Positions 61,630 to 64,000 of a DNA stretch of 64,000 nucleotides are shown here, piece by piece (within the stretch, counting starts at the first letter, position 1; the number at the start of each line of letters is the position of its first letter). Made by a program: the position numbers and the translations under genes. The DNA comes from Vibrio halioticoli NBRC 102217. Lineage in GTDB: Bacteria; Pseudomonadota; Gammaproteobacteria; Enterobacterales; Vibrionaceae. A model generated the notes under the pieces. It was given only the letters and a program-made list of their open reading frames with translations. It made no database searches and was not told where the DNA came from. The stretch is from NCBI RefSeq assembly GCF_000496695.1, contig NZ_BAUJ01000009.1, positions 1 through 64,000 of the forward strand, in the 5' to 3' direction.

Positions 61630-62337
61630 ATGGAACAAGGAAAAAATGTCGATCCTGCAGAAATTAAAAAATTTGCCGACATGGCAAGTCGATGGTGGGA
61701 CAAGGAAGGTGAATTTAAGCCACTTCATCAAATCAATCCACTGCGTTTGCGCTATGTGCAAGACTGCGTTGGCGGACTGTTTGGTAAAAAAGTGTTAGAC
61801 GTTGGCTGCGGTGGCGGTATTTTAGCCGAGAGCATGGCATTGGAAGGCGCAAAGGTTACTGGTCTGGATATGGGACGTGAACCGTTAGAGGTCGCACGTC
61901 TGCATGCGCTAGAGACGGGTGCTAAGTTAGACTACATCCGCACAACCGTGGAAGAGCATGCAGCAAACTGCCCTGAACAATATGACGTAGTCACCTGTAT
62001 GGAAATGATTGAACACGTCCCTGACCCACAATCAGTGATTTCATCGTGCGCCAATTTGGTCAAGCCGGGAGGTTATGTACTGTTCTCCACCCTAAACCGT
62101 AATTTAAAATCGTATTTATTCGCAATTGTTGGTGCCGAGAAAGTTTTAAAGCTCTTACCACAAGGTACCCACGACTATAATAAGTTTCTCAAGCCATGTG
62201 AACTCATCAAAATGGTCGATAACACCCGTTTGCAGGAACAAGGTATTACTGGCCTTAGCTATAACCCACTCTTTGATCGTTACTCTTTAGGCAAAAACGT
62301 GGATGTCAATTACATTGTGAACACTAAAAAGCTTTAA
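61630..62337 (+). CDS. ubiG: Ubiquinone biosynthesis O-methyltransferase UbiG
   Basis: A 235-residue class I methyltransferase, slightly shorter than E. coli UbiG (240). SAM-binding motif I is [15 protein letters not shown] near 54-68, motif II VTGLDMG and motif III near [14 protein letters not shown]. UbiG methylates two hydroxyl groups in ubiquinone synthesis and is associated with membrane lipids. I chose the ATG at 61630 ([14 protein letters not shown]) since other UbiG proteins begin here; an open frame to 61534 would add 32 residues unlike the family. Divergent from gyrA. A terminator follows 40 bases on. Confidence 0.93.
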   Translation: MEQGKNVDPAEIKKFADMASRWWDKEGEFKPLHQINPLRLRYVQDCVGGLFGKKVLDVGCGGGILAESMALEGAKVTGLDMGREPLEVARLHALETGAKLDYIRTTVEEHAANCPEQYDVVTCMEMIEHVPDPQSVISSCANLVKPGGYVLFSTLNRNLKSYLFAIVGAEKVLKLLPQGTHDYNKFLKPCELIKMVDNTRLQEQGITGLSYNPLFDRYSLGKNVDVNYIVNTKKL

Positions 62338-62376
62338 ATTCCCTCTTTTTTACGTTGTGATACAACACAATATTAC

Positions 62377-62422
62377 AATGCCTCGTAAACGCTGATAATT
62401 TATCCGCAACGAGGCATTTTTA
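62377..62422 (+). terminator. Terminator after ubiG
   Basis: AATGCCTCG (62377-62385) pairs with CGAGGCATT (62410-62418), followed by TTT. The loop of 24 bases is long, so efficiency is uncertain; the loop contains TTATCCGCA, one base off a DnaA box. Confidence 0.65.
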
Positions 62423-62526
62423 TTGGCGGCGAATTTAAATCCAGTGCACTGCAAATCACCGCACTATTTTGCTGTTTTATTGTCGCTTTTGTGCATTATT
62501 TCTCTACGCAAAACCGATCCATTTCT

Positions 62527-62540
62527 TTGATAAAGATCAA
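62527..62540. promoter_or_regulatory. Perfect FNR-type box
   Basis: TTGATAAAGATCAA is an exact match to TTGAT-N4-ATCAA, 320 bases before the nrdA start. It suggests control of nrdA by oxygen level. Confidence 0.6.
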
Positions 62541-62660
62541 GTTAATTTTTTTTTGAAGTGTTCGATTTTAACCCAACAACGATGGCAAAAAAACGGCAAG
62601 CCAATTTCGCTTTAAACTCATCGGTAAGTAAACGCTAACCCATAAATTTTCATCCACTGT

Positions 62661-62669
62661 TTATCCACA
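62661..62669 (+). promoter_or_regulatory. Perfect DnaA box
   Basis: TTATCCACA is a consensus DnaA box, 191 bases upstream of nrdA. E. coli nrdA is also controlled by DnaA. Confidence 0.6.
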
Positions 62670-62706
62670 GCGCTATTTATAACTCAAACTTGAAAAGTTC
62701 TCCCAA

Positions 62707-62754
62707 GCGCACTATCTTGTAAGTCGCCAAGGGGCAGACCCCTATATGTAGTGT
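62707..62754. promoter_or_regulatory. Pair of NrdR-like boxes
   Basis: Two 16-bp sites resembling ACACTATATATAGTGT stand at 62707-62722 (GCGCACTATCTTGTAA) and 62739-62754 (CCCCTATATGTAGTGT). Their centres are 32 bp apart, the usual distance for NrdR repressor pairs. The second site is the better match. Confidence 0.65.
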
Positions 62755-62859
62755 TTCTACCTTACACGATAGGTAGACATGGATCACAAAGCCATCAATT
62801 ATTTCAGTCAATGTTAAGAAGTGTGGCTTTCACCATTGATGTTATGGATATCAAACCGA

Positions 62860-64000
62860 ATGAATCAAAAACTTACCGTCACCAAGCGTCATGGACGCAA
62901 AGAAACGATTGATCTAGAAAAGATCCATCGAGTGATCACTTGGGCAGCAGAAGGCTTAGATAATGTTTCTGTATCTCAGGTAGAGCTTAAATCTCAAATT
63001 CAGTTCTATGACGGGATAACGACTTCAGATATCCATGAAACCATGATCAAAGCGGCCGCCGATCTTATCTCTGAAGAAACGCCAGATTATCAATATCTAG
63101 CCGCTCGTTTATCGGTATTCCACCTACGTAAAAAAGCCTATGGCCAATACGAGCCGCCAACATTGTTTGACCATGTGACTAAACTGGTTGAAGCGGGTAA
63201 ATACGATAAGCATTTACTAGAAGATTACACTCGTGAAGAGTTAGAGGTAATGGACTCGTTTATCGACCACAGACGTGACCTTAACTTTTCTTACGCTGCG
63301 GTTAAGCAGTTAGAAGGCAAATACTTTGTACAAAACCGCGTTTCAAAAGAAATTTATGAAAGCGCGCAGTTTTTATACATTTTAGTCTCCGCATGCCTAT
63401 TCTCAAAATACCCAAGAGAAACACGTTTAGACTACATTCGTCGTTTTTATGATGCGGTATCTCTATTTAAAATTTCACTACCAACGCCAATTATGGCTGG
63501 TGTGCGTACCCCTACTCGTCAATTTAGCTCTTGTGTGTTGATTGAATGTGGCGACAGCTTAGATTCTATTAACGCGACAGCAAGCTCGATTGTTCGCTAC
63601 GTATCACAACGTGCTGGTATTGGTATCAACGCTGGACGCATCCGCGCGCTAGGCTCAGAAATCCGTAATGGTGAAGCCTTCCATACCGGTTGTATCCCGT
63701 TTTATAAATACTTCCAAACCGCCGTCAAATGTTGTTCACAAGGTGGCGTACGTGGCGGCGCAGCCACAGTCTTCTACCCACTATGGCACGGTGAAGTACA
63801 AAACCTGTTGGTATTAAAAAATAACCGTGGCGTTGAAGAAAACCGCGTTCGTCATATGGACTACGGCGTACAGCTAAACAAACTGATGTATTCTCGCCTT
63901 ATTAGCGGCGGCAACATCACTCTATTCTCACCATCTGATGTTCCTGGGCTATACGATGCCTTCTTTGAAGATCAAGATGAGTTTGAGCGTCTATATACCC
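62860..64000 (+). CDS. nrdA: Ribonucleotide reductase class Ia alpha subunit (5' part, cut by window edge)
   Basis: The frame is open from ATG 62860 (MNQKLTVTKRHGRKETIDL) to the window end, giving 380 residues. The N-terminal ATP-cone is complete (about 5-95). RQFSSCVLIECGDSLDSIN near 220-238 contains the conserved active-site cysteine; CIPFYKYFQTAVKCCSQGG and RGGAATVFYPLWH follow. It reduces ribonucleoside diphosphates to deoxy forms with NrdB. In-frame ATG 62839 would give seven extra residues not seen in the family. The C-terminal redox cysteines are outside. Regulated probably by NrdR, DnaA and FNR through sites in the 522-bp upstream gap. Confidence 0.97.
   Translation, partial: MNQKLTVTKRHGRKETIDLEKIHRVITWAAEGLDNVSVSQVELKSQIQFYDGITTSDIHETMIKAAADLISEETPDYQYLAARLSVFHLRKKAYGQYEPPTLFDHVTKLVEAGKYDKHLLEDYTREELEVMDSFIDHRRDLNFSYAAVKQLEGKYFVQNRVSKEIYESAQFLYILVSACLFSKYPRETRLDYIRRFYDAVSLFKISLPTPIMAGVRTPTRQFSSCVLIECGDSLDSINATASSIVRYVSQRAGIGINAGRIRALGSEIRNGEAFHTGCIPFYKYFQTAVKCCSQGGVRGGAATVFYPLWHGEVQNLLVLKNNRGVEENRVRHMDYGVQLNKLMYSRLISGGNITLFSPSDVPGLYDAFFEDQDEFERLYT

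Larger units (their letters stand above)
62338..62859. promoter_or_regulatory. Regulatory region upstream of nrdA (522 bp)
   Basis: The gap holds the ubiG terminator and then several factor sites: an FNR-type site at 62527-62540, a DnaA box at 62661-62669, and two NrdR-like boxes at 62707-62754. It contains no gene that I can see. Its length and content agree with the well-regulated nrdAB promoter of E. coli. Confidence 0.7.

Noticed and set aside
62839-62859. Earlier in-frame ATG for nrdA
   Set aside because: It would add seven residues not present in other NrdA proteins, which begin at MNQ.

Overview
The window looks like a chromosomal segment of a Vibrionaceae bacterium, most likely Vibrio or a close relative. 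This rests on the moderately AT-rich base composition, on close gene-by-gene resemblance of GyrA, UbiG, RibA, TyrR, FumA-type fumarase and NrdA to gammaproteobacterial proteins, on the gyrA-ubiG-nrdA order, on a tandem glycine riboswitch in front of a sodium:amino-acid symporter, and on a palindromic element of a type I associate with Vibrio genomes. No prophage, integron, CRISPR array, rRNA or tRNA was found; the region is mostly core genome with a few accessory patches.

Layout. 1-3.2 kb: the first third of a kilobase-scale repeat adhesin (minus strand, cut by the window edge), divergent from a TolC-type outer-membrane channel and an OmpA-like lipoprotein, a type I secreted adhesin locus. 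3.2-8.6 kb: DUF2750 protein, YidA phosphatase, acetyltransferase, LysE exporter, a two-gene membrane/coiled-coil unit (one gene only 52 codons), then a tandem glycine riboswitch and an AGCS symporter. 8.6-16.6 kb: an ABC importer of the BtuFCD class beside a divergent cobalamin-adenosyltransferase-like gene, second LysE exporter, M32 carboxypeptidase, membrane diguanylate cyclase, small beta-barrel. 16.6-24 kb: HrpA helicase, a two-part MipA-type outer-membrane protein, TSUP permease, TerB-like protein, DEDDh exonuclease. 24.1-29.5 kb: a three-gene chaperone locus (DUF2760 membrane protein, short Hsp70, long Hsp70-DUF3731) with a heat-shock-like promoter and an internal terminator. 29.6-31.3 kb: an orphan HigA-like repressor with a recognisable operator-promoter, and periplasmic MsrAB. 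31.4-39.2 kb: DUF2947, HD-domain protein, RimJ, TyrR, YcjF, YcjX, small membrane protein, class I fumarase. 39.4-48.7 kb: PabB, NudL, AsnS, AspC-type aminotransferase, two acetyltransferases, a cNMP-binding/CBS/DUF294 protein paired with a DnaQ-like exonuclease, YqfB. 48.7-53.7 kb: a MITE-like palindrome, a BCCT transporter and a TRAP transporter operon. 53.9-58.4 kb: DUF2982, then ldtD-mepK-ycbL and ribA. 58.7-64 kb: gyrA, ubiG and the 5' part of nrdA.

Working together: LdtD makes 3-3 peptidoglycan cross-links and MepK cuts them, so their neighbouring genes form a making-and-breaking pair. The nrdA upstream region carries a perfect FNR-type site, a perfect DnaA box and a properly spaced pair of NrdR-like boxes, tying dNTP synthesis to oxygen, initiation and nucleotide level. 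TyrR has a TyrR-box-like site just in front of its own gene. The least understood unit is the DUF2760/Hsp70/Hsp70-DUF3731 locus, which I regard as the best candidate for an undescribed system; the adhesin and the cNMP/CBS/DUF294-exonuclease pair come next.
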